Source: Eustoma russellianum
Taxonomy: Eukaryota > Streptophyta > Magnoliopsida > Gentianales > Gentianaceae
Direction: 5' to 3'
Assembly (NCBI GenBank): GCA_036186865.1
Contig: AP025055.1
Location: forward strand, 6,847,371 to 6,911,370
DNA: 64,000 bases
The notes under the pieces are model-generated. The model was not told where the DNA came from. It ran no database searches and was given only the letters and a program-made list of their open reading frames with translations. Position 1 is the stretch's first letter. Each line of letters starts with the position of its first letter. Position numbers and translations under genes: made by a program. Shown here piece by piece: positions 35,831-47,000 of this stretch.

Positions 35831-36040
35831 TATTTTATTATATTCCATTGATTTAGTGAGTCATTTTGATTTATTCTATATACCTCAATGTTTATTATCT
35901 TAATAAATGCATTTGTTGTAGAATTGCTTCCGATGTGTTGATCCGATTCTCTATGGTTCACTCAGGGGTAACACACACCAATGCACATTAAAACTGGCAT
36001 GATGGATGTTTAGATTGTAAAATTGCATTATTTTAAAAAA

Positions 36041-36313
36041 GGTTGAAGTCCAACCAGTAAGAGTTCCTGCCACATCCAGTCTCAAAGGTAGTGTAGAGAG
36101 GTAAATCAGATACCCAACGGCCTGCTAGCAGGAGCTTGGTCATTTACACAGTAGTCTGCATAAGAAGCTCCCAGCACTGTACGCAAGCCTACAGACCAAG
36201 AAGCTCTCACACTATGCACTTGCTGGGAAGGGGCTTTCTTGCCTTTGGCAAGAAATGAACCCCTGACCTCCCTTTCGAGAACCCCTACTCAGAACAGTTG
36301 GGCTATGTTACGT
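36041..36313 (-). mobile_element. tRNA-derived SINE, minus strand
   Basis: The reverse complement is close to the SINE at 37182-37468 over its length (AGCAAGTGCATAGTGTGAGA, CCGTTGGGTATCTGATTTAC, GGTTGGACTTCAACC). The A/T-rich tail end is at 36025-36040. Confidence 0.8.
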
Positions 36314-37168
36314 GGATGAATAACTTCATTATTTGATTCCTCATATTTTGTTTTTACAATTATACTGATGACATATTTGAAAACTCAGGAATTGCTGCCT
36401 ATAATGGAACTTCCACAATTATAGCATGCAGAAGATAGGTCATGACTAGATGGTTAATCAGAAACCATTGGTTCCCCTCTATAACATTTAACCAATCAAT
36501 TAATCATATCAGTATTGTTAGTATATGTGTTCTAGGCCATGATTTGGATGTTTATGTTACACATTTATTATTAATAAAGAGGTTTTATTATCATTATTAT
36601 TGGTTAGTATGTTACACAATTATGATATTGTCACTGATTCTTTATTGTTATAAAGATAAAATAATTTATAACCAGTATGAGTATTGATTTGATAATCATG
36701 AGATGATTATGTATTTGATGATACAAATCAATCTCATAAATACTTGTTAGAGAACAATGTATTGGATAGGCCCATCATGAGATTACTACATGGATTAGCG
36801 TCATAAGTAAATCTCATGATAGTCATGTTTTAATCCTTAGACTTGAGATTTTCATAGTTTCCAACATAAGGACTATTATATTTTGACATGATCTAACATT
36901 ATCCATAACTGGATAATAATAAAGGTCATGATTGAGTATGATACAAATTATGTAGAGGATATCGAACAATCAAGATAGAATTTGTCCCTCTCTTTTGAGA
37001 GAGGTATCTTTGGGCTCCTCGATTAGTGAGACTGTGAAATGCATGGCCGTGCTCAAATGAATTGATAGTGTGATCAATATCATTTGTTTTATCAGTCTAC
37101 TTAGAGATCGAGTAATCATATGTTTGAACAATATAAGTATGACGTTGACCATGACTTATGTTCAAATT

Positions 37169-37481
37169 AGATATCGTGTGATAGTCCCCAGGACATAGTC
37201 CAACTGGTTTTGGGCAGGGGTTCTCAGAAGGGAGGTCAGAGGTTCAATTCTTGTCAAAGACAAGAAAGCCCCTTCCCAGCAAGTGCATAGTGTGAGAGCT
37301 TCTTGGCATGTAGGCTTGCCTGCAGTGCTGGGGGCTCCTTATGCAGACGACTGTGTAAATGACCAAGCTCCTGCTAGCAGACCGTTGGGTACCTGATTTA
37401 CCTCCCTACACTACCTTTGGGATTGGGTGTGGCAGAGACATTTACTGGTTGGGGTTCAATCTTTTTTTAGATATCGTGTGA
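37169..37481 (+). mobile_element. SINE with 13-bp TSD
   Basis: SINE body 37182-37468 lies between exact copies of AGATATCGTGTGA (37169-37181 and 37469-37481) and ends in a T-rich tail (CAATCTTTTTTT). A-box-like CATAGTCCAACTGG and B-box-like GAGGTTCAATTCTTG are present. The sister LTR at 42061-43503 has the empty site near 42836-42851. Confidence 0.93.
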
Positions 37482-37681
37482 CAAAGAAATTAATGCATGT
37501 GCTATTATTAGGCTAGTTGGACTGTACTCGTATTAATTGGGTAGTCGCAATGTCTCGCTAGAGACTCATTACAACTTGTTGATTTAATAGAGATTTAGCC
37601 GACTGCCAATTAATATGGGTCTATCGGGTCACACACACGAATGCTTATGGGCTGATATTAATAATATTAATATTAGATATT

Positions 37682-37682
37682 A

Positions 37683-37729
<47 letters not shown>
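37682..37729. repeat. (ATT)n microsatellite
   Basis: About 16 trinucleotide repeats inside the solo LTR. The sister LTR has much shorter blocks at 42558-42575 and 42610-42630. Confidence 0.95.
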
Positions 37730-38221
37730 CTTTTTTTATATATACTTATATATATCATCAGATAATAACAATAGAATCCATACCTGATATGGATTTTGAT
37801 TGGTCTTATCTAATCCTACGGAATCTGTATTTGATACGGATTATGATTGGTATTAACTAATCCGATATGGAATCGGATTTTGATGTCTATGTATATGTGT
37901 ATATCCTAGTGTATCTCGCATTAGTGATAATACAACAGAGAGAACAAAAAAACTAGAGCCGCTTTTAGAGAAAACGAGTCCTCTGAGCCGCGCCGTTTCA
38001 AGAGCTAGCACTTCGGACAGAAGCATTCATGTGGATACCGCAGAGGGTGTTCGTGTCATCGCACCTCTTTCATCTGCGTAATTCGAATCTACGGAGGTAA
38101 TTTTTGAGTTTCTTTCATCGAATTAAACGAACAATATGGATCTTTGGTAGGAAATCAGAGATCAAGTTTTGTTTTTTCGCTGCGCGTTTTTGCAATGATC
38201 TCATCGATTTCCTAACAAGTA

Positions 38222-38430
38222 TATCCCAATAGATAGCTTTTTTGAGGAAGGTGAGCGGTAGACAAAAAATACCTCTATCCCAATGGACAGAGAGTTTGCT
38301 TCCAGTGAGACCCCTGACTCTATATGTACCTGCATAAATGGCACAATAATAGGGATATGATATGCTAGTGTGTTAGTGAGAGAATTCCGTAAACACAAAT
38401 AGGAAGCTTCCGATATTAACATAACCATAA
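38222..38430 (-). mobile_element. RTE-type LINE 3'-end fragment
   Basis: Shares ATCCCA...GATAGAGAGTTTGCTTCC, TGAGACC and the region to AGCTTCCGAT with 45072-45345, in the orientation whose tail would be TTG-rich on the minus strand. Confidence 0.55.
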
Positions 38431-38540
38431 ACGTGTATACGTACATGTAATGCAAGACAAAAACAAAAACAACAAAGTGCAAAGTCAACATAAAGCGTAG
38501 ATAGTATCTAAGCCCTTAAATATACTCTAAGGTGCCTCTA

Positions 38541-38960
38541 TATCCTGTCTAAACCTCGTTAATCTTAATTCTCTGCCTCCATAAACTCTTATCATGTACC
38601 ATGTCTTCAGAGAGGTACAAATTTGAAAAACAAAAAAGAATAATATTAACAGGGAGCGTGATAGGTCCGCCCTTCTGAAAAGCCCAAAGAGAGTAGCTTA
38701 ACCAAGGCAAAGGGTCACTTAGAATACAATTTATTTGATGTATGTGATTTTGACCTTTGATTCGAAAAGAAAGTTTCAGATAAAAATAGATATAATGGTA
38801 ATAGTATACAGACATTCATTGCTCTTTTGACGAAGCTTGTAGTTACACCTAATAAAAAACCTAAAATGGTAAATGGAGCTAGTAGAACTAATGCTAATAA
38901 ATTCTTCGATAAATAGGGCTCCACAATCTTCCAATGGTTTAGCATACCATTTTAGATAAT
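38541..38960 (-). pseudogene. Possible gene fragment of unknown origin
   Basis: Two overlapping minus-strand frames (38715-38945 and 38549-38815) look more protein-like than their surroundings. One encodes a Leu-rich hydrophobic stretch (LLALVLLAPFTILGFLLGV) followed by FVKRAM, resembling a membrane segment with a basic flank. The frame is not continuous with a recognisable protein. I do not identify it; it may be a captured or degraded exon, or chance. Confidence 0.22.
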
Positions 38961-39064
38961 CAGACCATGGGTCTGACGGACATAGTCTTTCAAAGAAGTC
39001 CTTTAAGACTTTTTATTTTCCAATATATCATAAATCGTAGCCGACAAAAACAACAAGATTACTT

Positions 39065-39535
39065 AATGTTTTAGAGAATTCCGACTATGGTGAACTATGG
39101 AAGGTCGGATATACGCAACCATACCTATGTATTAGAAACACAAAGAAGTGTTCCTAGGACATAGCCCAACTGATTTCGGGCAGGAGTTCTCGAAAGGGAT
39201 GTCAGGAGTTCAATTCTTGCCAAAGACAAGAGAGCCCCTTTCCAGCAAGTGCATAGTGTAGGAGCTTTCTTGGCCTGTAGGCTTGACTGCAGTGCTGGGG
39301 ACTCCTTATGCAGACTACTGTGTATATGACCAAGCTACTGCTAGCGGGCCGTTGGGTACCTGATTTACATCCCTACACTACCTATGGGACTGTGCGGGTA
39401 CCTGATTTACATCCCTACACTACCTTTGCGATTGTGTGCGGCAGAGACCCTTACTGGTTGGGGTTCAACTTCAAAAACACAGAAGTTATTTTCCGATGAT
39501 CCATAATGATGCGTCAAACCGTCCAATAATGATGT
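39065..39535 (-). mobile_element. R1 repeat split by a SINE
   Basis: AGGTCGGATATACGCAACCATAC ... TTAGAAACAC before the SINE and GTTATTTTCCGATGATCCATAA after it are contiguous in R1 copies at 53990-54045 and 35665-35740. The SINE is thus younger than this R1 copy. Confidence 0.6.
39152..39475 (+). mobile_element. SINE with duplicated tail module
   Basis: Closely related to 37182-37468 (CATAGCCCAACTGATTTCGG, GGAGTTCAATTCTTGCC). The GGGTACCTGATTTACATCCC module occurs twice (39354 and 39399), as in the SINE at 22455. A TSD near AAACACAAAGAAGT is imperfect. Confidence 0.8.
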
Positions 39536-39548
39536 AAGAAAGGATATC

Positions 39549-41005
39549 ATTGTCAGCAGGGGCGGAGGGAAGGGGGGGCCTGGGGGGGCACGTGCCCCCC
39601 AACGTCGACGAAGAAAATCCTATAGATAGGTAAGTGCAGTTATATTTTTGGCCATTCAGTTCAAAGTGTGCCCCCTGCTTGACAGAAAATTAACTCTCTG
39701 TTACGTGATCACATAATGTTTAATTCTCTGCTAAGTGACTAAATTGTGTCTACAACTTACCAAAATACGGATATCCAAAATGCTACATCGGGTTTGATTG
39801 ATAAGATGGACTCTTTTGAATTTGTATTTGTTAGAAAGTTTATGTTGAAAATTTTAAGAATGACAAGTGCATTTTCTAAGATTCTACAAGTGAGATCAAA
39901 ACATAGGATGTGCTCTTAATATGATCAACGGGGTAAAAAAGAGTTTACAAGAATATAGAGAGGTTGGTTGGGATAATTTGTTGAAATAAGTCTTTGAATT
40001 TTGTGAAATACATGAAATTGATGTGTCTAATATGGAGGATGTTGTCATTGTCTGGTCTAGAAAAAAGCGTAAAGGTAGTGAATGATGACATACTTTCATC
40101 ATTTTCGTGCGAAAATCTTCATAAAGGTAATTCATTTATCTTTATTGTGTTGATACATATAACATCGATGATTAATTTGTCTATATCGCAATTAATTTTT
40201 ATTCATATAAATTCTTAGGTGCTTGAAATTATTGCTATGGAAATGGATGAACACTTCACATAGGCAAACACGAATTTACTTAGATGAATAATGTGTCTTG
40301 ATCCTTCAAAATTCTTTTGTGAACTTTGATCATGGTCAATTATTGCATCTTGTTGAGTTATATCCAGATGACTTTACTTCCTTGGAACGAATGGAGCTTG
40401 ACTATCAACTTGACAATTACATTATCGATATGAAATCAAATGAAGTATTCTATAGTATAAATAATTTTGGAGATCTTGCAAAGAAGATGGTGGAGAAAAT
40501 TATTACAATTACCCGTTGCAACGGCTAGTGTTGAAAGAACTTTTTCTGCAATGAATGTCGTCAAGACTGATCTACGCAACCGGTTGGGGGATGACATACT
40601 ATCGGATTGTTTATTATGTTACTTTGAGCAGAAATTTTTGGCATAATTGAATATGAAGATATTATGCAACGATTTCAATCAATGTCATCTCGAAGAACCT
40701 TTTTGCATCCCTTGGCAACTCCTTCTCGTCCTACAATAGGCAAATAAAAGGTATGTATTGATGTATATTACTATAGTCATTTAATAATTATGATACGCAT
40801 ATTGTTTGTTGTGTATTGTTTATTTTTTTTTGTACATTGGTTGGTAGATGTGTTTTCTTTCACGTATTTTATGTTATAATACAAAAATATGTCTAAAAGA
40901 TTTTGTCGGTTTTTCCGGTCCGAAACAGTAACCGGTGGTATTCCTCTGGCGAAGCCTGTCGTGCCCCCCCAAGAAGGGACTCCTGGCTCCGCCACTGATT
41001 GTCAG
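39549..41005 (+). mobile_element. Internally deleted hAT transposon
   Basis: 8-bp TSD ATTGTCAG (39549-39556 and 40998-41005) around 39557-40997, with termini CAGGGGCGGAG and CTCCGCCACTG, a hAT-type TIR. G-rich and C-rich subterminal runs flank a 1.4 kb body with only transposase remnants. It is too short for a full transposase and non-autonomous. Confidence 0.9.
39820..40650 (+). pseudogene. hAT transposase remnants
   Basis: The C-terminal dimerisation region is recognisable: 40298-40528 (HGQLLHLVELYPDDF...FGDLAKKMVE), then after a frame change LPVATASVERTFSAMN and VVKTDLRNRL near 40500-40590. This motif is conserved in TTF/ZMYM-like plant hAT transposases. Middle fragments (EIHEIDVSNMED-like) lie near 39990-40070. 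Stops and frame changes abolish function; the DDE catalytic part is missing. Confidence 0.75.
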
Positions 41006-41335
41006 GTACAAGTTTCTCCACGAGATGATACCAAAAACTAGTCATGATACTAAAAGGATACGTGCGTATACATTGGACAAATAATAAGATCTTTATTTCA
41101 TAACTATTATTTTGTAACAGAATCAGGATTCTAATAAAAATATTTGCTATACAAATAATGCGTGGTTATAAATTTACAAACATGAACTGTATGAAATTAT
41201 TTTTATGTATTCTAATATGTTCTTTAGATTATATACCCATAAATAACAAGCAAAGGAGAGTAGTAATGGTAGATAGAAATAGAACAAGAGAACTTAACAC
41301 ATGGAAAGTCTCGTGACTTGTTTCATCTCCACTCT

Positions 41336-41818
41336 ATTCTTCCTAGGGGTGAGCAAAAAAGGGGCGGTAAAACCGGACAGAAACCGAACCAAAAATATTG
41401 ATTTTAAACCGAACTAGAACTGTATAACTTTAATGGTTTGGTTCATAAATCGGATTTCTGGTTCATGATTTCAGTTCGGTTCCTAATTTCCATAAACCGT
41501 TAGAACCGGAACCGAATCGTATAAATAATAATATTTTACCTTTTTTATATAAGTAATAATTAATAGTTTAAAACTCTATTGGAGTAAATAATAATTAAAT
41601 TTTTTTTATATAAATAATAATTAATAGTTTTTTATATAAATAATAATTAATAGTTTAAATAATAATCTATTTTTTGTTTTGGCGGTTTTGCGGTTCTGAA
41701 CCGAAATCGAACCGAATTAAACGGTTCTACGGTTTCACAGGTTCACAGTTCCAATTCGGTTCTAAAAATATTATGCTAAAGGTTTCCGACCGGACCTTTG
41801 CTCACCCCTAATTCTTCC
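41336..41818. mobile_element. hAT MITE with perfect TIRs and TSD
   Basis: TIR TAGGGGTGAGCAAA at 41344 and TTTGCTCACCCCTA ending at 41810 are perfect 14-bp inverted repeats, flanked by the exact 8-bp TSD ATTCTTCC (41336-41343, 41811-41818). Non-coding, rich in CGGTT/AACCG motifs and AT-rich in the middle. 41006-41335 before it holds nothing recognisable. Confidence 0.93.
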
Positions 41819-41943
41819 GAGGAGCACCTTCCTTGTATTCTTCCTCTCTTTTGAAATATATACACACACACAATTTCTCAAAACTAACACAATTTAGGTC
41901 TTCATAGAGTCAAAAATATGATATTTTTTTCATCCACAAATAT

Positions 41944-43579
41944 CCATAGAAGGGGATAGGATTCCCTCACCGCTCCCCCTTCACCGCGTTTGTGACCGCG
42001 CGACACGTGGCAAAAAGAGGGTGGTGAGGCTGAGTGAGCGTAACCCTCATCCAGCCTCACTGTTAGGAAATCAACCGAGATCACTGCAAAACGCGCAGCG
42101 GAAAACAAAAACTTGATCTCCGATTTCCTACCAAGGATCCATGTTGTTCGTTTAATTCGACAAAAGAAATCAAAAACTACCTCTGTAGATTCGAAGTCTG
42201 CAGATGGAAGAGGTGCGAAATCACGAACACCCTCTGTCGGTATCCACACGAACGCTTCCGCCCGGAGTGCTAGCTCTTCAAACGGCGCGGCTGAAGAACT
42301 CGTTTTTCACAAAAACGGCTCTAGGTTTTTTTTATGACTCTGTGTATTTTTCGTGTGTCTTGTGTATACGAGATACACAAGTATATATGCACATACGTAG
42401 ACATCAGAATCCGAGTCCTAATCGGCTTAGTGGATGCCAATTAAAATCCATATCAGATACGGATTCTATCAGGATATTCAAAATCCATATCAGATATGGA
42501 TTCTCTCGTTATTATCCGATAATACACATGTATATATAATCACCAAAAACCCGAAAATAATAATAATAATAATTAATATCCAATATTAATATTATTAATA
42601 TTAAAAACGATAATAATAATAATAATTAATATCCAATATTAATATTATTAATATTATTAATCTCAGCCTTACGCATTCTTGTGTGTGACCCGATAGGCCC
42701 ATATTAATTGGCAGTTGATTATATCTCTATTAAACCAACAAGTCGTAATTGGCCTCTAGCAAGGCATTACAACTACCCAATTAATACGAGTAAAGTCCAA
42801 CTAGCCTAATAATAGTACATGCATTAATCCCTTTGTCACACGATATCTAGTTTGAACATAAGTCATGGTCAGCGTCATACTTATATTGTTCAAACATATG
42901 ATTACTCGATCTCTAAGTAGACTGATAAAACAAATGATATTGATCACACTATCAATTCATTTGAGCACGGCCATGCATTTCACAGTCTCACTAATCGAGG
43001 GGCCCAAAGATATCTCTCTCAAAAGAGAGGGACAAATTCTATCTTGATTGTTCAATATCCTCTACATAATTTCTATCACATTCAATCATGACCTTTATTA
43101 TTATCCAGTTACGGATAACGTTTGATCATGTCAAAATATAATAGTCCTTATGTTGGAAACTATGACAATCTCAAGTCAAAGGATTAAAACATGACTATCA
43201 TGAGATTTACTTATGACGCTAATCCATGTAGCAATCTCATGATGGGTCTGTCCAATACACTGTTCTCTAACAAGTATCTATGAGATTGATTCGTATCACC
43301 ATACACATAATCATCTCATGATTATCAAATCAATACTCATACTGATTATAAATTATTTTATCTCCATAATAATAATGAATCAGGGACATATATCAAAATT
43401 GTGTAACATACTAACCAACAATAATGATAATAAAACCTCTTTTATTAATGATAAATGTATAACATAAATATCCAAATCATGGCCTAGGGCACATACACTA
43501 ACACTCACCACCCTCTACTGCTGCCACGTGTCGCGTCCTGTGCCGCACCGCGCGGTGAGGAGATCTTATCCCATAGAAG
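41944..43579. mobile_element. Fold-back MITE split by a solo LTR
   Basis: GGGATAGGATTCCCTCACCGC (41953) and GCGGTGAGGAGATCTTATCC (43551-43570) are inverted arms, flanked by CCATAGAAG (41944-41952 and about 43571-43579). The MITE is related to 62071-62273 (GACACGTGGCA, GGTGGTGAGGCTG, CCAGCCTCACCACCCT). The solo LTR 42061-43503 was inserted into its centre. Confidence 0.8.
42061..43503 (-). mobile_element. Solo Copia LTR
   Basis: 1443 bp with exact TSD CTCAC (42056-42060, 43504-43508). TG..CA termini: TGTTAGGAAATC at 42061 and ACACTAACA at 43503. Homologous, inverted, to 36516-38217, and it retains the unoccupied SINE site. It lies about 0.5 kb upstream of the PES start codon. Confidence 0.93.
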
Positions 43580-44012
43580 TCCTCAGTTTCTCAACATATG
43601 CAGATGGCCCACTAGTGTTGGCGTATAGACTTGAAAATGAATATAATATGGAAAAATGACATTTATTTATGCATGCTCAGAAGATCTGATAGGCTCCAGC
43701 AGGTTTTTGGCCCTTTGAAGAATTACTTTTTATCATCTTCAGTGATTTATCACGCGTCATCAATATCTTCATTTTTTGTGGGCCTAGAGCGTCTGTGCCT
43801 CTAGTTTCTTGAAACATTGAGCAGCATACACATGTTTTTCTGCCTTTTTAAGCTCATGATTCCAAGAAATTTTATTTTCTTTCATGGAAACTTTAAGAAT
43901 ATTAGCACTACTAGCTATTTTCCAAGGAGTTGTTGATTTCATTTCGGCTTTCGAACATTGAAATTCTTACAAAGGCCTAGAGGTTTAGCTTGAAGCTTCC
44001 ATTGCAGATATC
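43580..44012 (+). promoter_or_regulatory. Upstream region of PES gene
   Basis: The only unique-looking DNA between the MITE/solo LTR and the PES start. It must hold the core promoter and 5' UTR. No confident TATA box or transcription start can be read. Confidence 0.4.
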
Positions 44013-47000
44013 ATGGCTTTGCTCATGAATAATTTGTGGGCATCTTCTAATTTTGGTCTGTGTTCAGAGATTAAGAAACAGAGCAGAGCCCAAATTAGAT
44101 GTTCAGTTAGGGATTATGTTGAAGTTAATGGGTTTACTTCAGCTGTGGAGGAAAACAAAGATAAAGATAGCTCTTTGAGTGACTTTAGCAATGGTAAATT
44201 GGATTTGAGTACAAAAAAGAAGAAGATTAAAGAAAAGTTTTTGCAAGAACAGCAGTTGGAACCTTTATGGGATGATGGTTATGGCAATCAAAGTGTTAAA
44301 GATTATTTGGAGTTAGCAAAAGAAATCATTAAGCCGGATGGTGGCCCTCCCCGTTGGTTTTCACCAGTTTCATGTGGCCCTCCTTTGGAAAATTCACCAC
44401 TTCTTCTCTTTTTGCCTGGTAATTTATTAGTCTTGAATTAGTTGAAACTTCGGTTGATATTTTTCTTTGGCCAAATGAAATCATCATGGTTAACTTTTTA
44501 TCTCATCTTAAATCTTAAAAGATAATATACATGTGGCCCTCTTACAAATTTGAGATTGGCAACTTCTTTTAAACAAATGGGTGTAGCAGTAAGGTGTAAA
44601 ATCTATAAATCTCTGCTCTGGCACCATGTTAAATGACCATTATACATGAAAGCTTGTTATGTTACTGAGAAGTAGAGAATAACATTTAATTACTGTCAGA
44701 GTTAAAACCAGCGTAGTTCCTGATGATCCCTTTCTTACATGAGGTATTCTCTATTTTTTGATTCCCTGTTAATTTATTTGCAAAGTCACTCACACATATG
44801 CAGGGATGGATGGCCTTGGCTTGGGGATGATTTTACATCATAAAGCTTTGGGAAGGTTAGTCTATGCTATAAACCATGTTTACTTGTAGGTAGTCTTTTG
44901 TTATGTAAGCATAGTAGTGTTAATGTGTCAACGGAAAAGGTTGCAGCTAGCTCTATGACTCTGCAGCAAATCAGGTGAGACATGCTCCGGTGATGTTAAC
45001 GATATCCGTATGTTGATGATTTCTTGTCAGTTTCACAAGATTGTTAGACAGTTTTATCTCCTAATAATAAAGAAGGAACAACAACAACAACCATACCCAG
45101 TGTATCCCAACAATAGCAAAAACTATCGCTAGGGTTTGGGGAGGGTGAGAGTCATGCAAACGATACCTTCATCCCAGGGGATAGAGAGCTTGCTTCCATT
45201 GAGACCTCTGTCTCGATATGTACATGCATATATCACACAATAGTAGGAATATGGTGTGTTAGTGTACTAGTGAAGGGATTTAGTAAATACAGATATAAAG
45301 CTTCCGATGTTAAAATACCAATATAAAGCTTCCGATAATAAAGAAGGAACAATCTTTGAAAATTTAGGAGCTCAAAATGCAGGTTCACATCCAGTAGTCT
45401 TTAAGTTATCAACATGAATGCAAGTTCTGATCAGTTTCTATGGCACATCTCTCAATGATTATCTTGAGTGACGATATACTGAAGTTACTTCTGGCAGGGT
45501 CTTTGAGTTATGGTGCCTTCATATTCCCGTGAATGATCGAACACCATTTGAAGGTATTAATTTCTCTGGAATATAATCTATTATTTGTGAGATTGTTATA
45601 TGCTCTTGGTATGAAAGCGTCAGTACTTGAACTATGTTGGTGGTCAGGGATGCTTAAAATTTAGTTTCCGTACCCACTTTCCTCTCCTGTTTATATTTTT
45701 GGATAATTATGACCATGTCTTACATTGCTCCATGAGAAATTCTCAAGGCATACTTTCATGTGCAACTGTCATATCCTTTTATGTGTAATGTAGTTGTTAC
45801 AGAGCTATAGATACTTGTGTAAACACTTTCAGGGCTGGTACGAATTGTTGAAGAAACTTTGAGGATTCAGCATGCTCTGTTACCAAATAGGCCAATATAT
45901 CTTGTTGGAGATTCATTTGGCGGGTGTTTGGCGCTTTCTGTTGCTGCTCATAATCCTAGCATTGACCTTGTACTTGTATTAGCAAATCCAGGTATAATTG
46001 GATACAAGACTGAATTTAGTTTTTCTACATCGAGGCATTGTTGGCAGACTCTTTATGCTATGCACACTCACTTTTCTTTCCTACCATTTATTTCAGCTAC
46101 TTCATTTAACAGGTCACAACTACAACCGCTGCTCCCGTTGTTGGAGTCTTTGCCTGATGAACTTCATTTTACAGTGCCATATTTTTTGAGCTTTGTCATG
46201 GGTAGGGTTATGTATTTTTTTTTTAAACGCGTTGCATCCTTAGCTACAGAACTATTTTGTCTCTTTTATCTTTGTGCTCTACTTGCTGTCTTATTTAGTC
46301 CAAGTGACGCTCCTCTGTTTCCGTTATCTTTTGTTTCCCAGCTTACATAATCCCATGCTTAAAATAGAAAAGTGTCTACTGCACATTATGCTTCTCACTT
46401 CATATGGAATCAGTATGGCCAGGTTTATAAGATAAACAGTTATGCAATCCCACGTGCTCTGAAGAAATACTGACCCCACATGATATTCTGATGCTTTCTG
46501 AGGCCATTTATGATATTCTAAGTGGAATCATGACATGTGTAGTGAGATTTTACTAGACTATTTGAAGAACTTTTTTATCGGGATGGTTGTGAAATCGAGA
46601 GCTCATATACTCCAGCTTCTTGATACCTTTGACGGAGTGTTATTCAGCCATTACTGCGCTAGATGACTTTTAGTCTCATGGTACATTAACAATCATTTGT
46701 CTGATTCTGCTAAAAACTAAGTGAATTACTTTAAACAATTTCCTGAGTAGATTTAGGCATGATAACTCCTAGCATTAATGACAGATGAGTCCCGTAAGAT
46801 GATAAGCTTCTGTTTTCGGGTACTTGCTGTATGCATGTATGCTCCTACCTGAGATGACTCTTGTGCTCACTGAAGTGCTTAGCTTTATTGGCTACCAGAG
46901 CTGAATTTTCTACTTAGAAGGGGAATTAAAGTGTTTTGGTTTCTTTAGTTGCTCGTTTTTCTTCCTTACCCGTGTATAGACTAACTATAGTCTTCCTGAA

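Larger units (their letters stand above)
36516..38217 (+). mobile_element. Solo Copia LTR carrying a SINE
   Basis: 1702 bp, TGTTAGTATATG..CCTAACA, with perfect TSD AGTAT (36511-36515 and 38218-38222). It is homologous in inverted orientation to the solo LTR at 42061-43503. The extra 300 bp is the SINE at 37182-37468 plus its duplication. An (ATT)n block is at 37682-37729. The short ORF at 36970-37152 is shared with the other copy only because the LTR is shared. Confidence 0.92.

Noticed and set aside
36970..43047. Conserved 60-codon ORF present twice (36970-37152 and 42865-43047)
   Set aside because: Its conservation is explained by the two solo LTR copies. It is in opposite genomic orientations and has no domain.
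45998..46189. ORF overlapping PES exons 4-5
   Set aside because: It includes intron sequence and is out of frame with the conserved PES reading frame.
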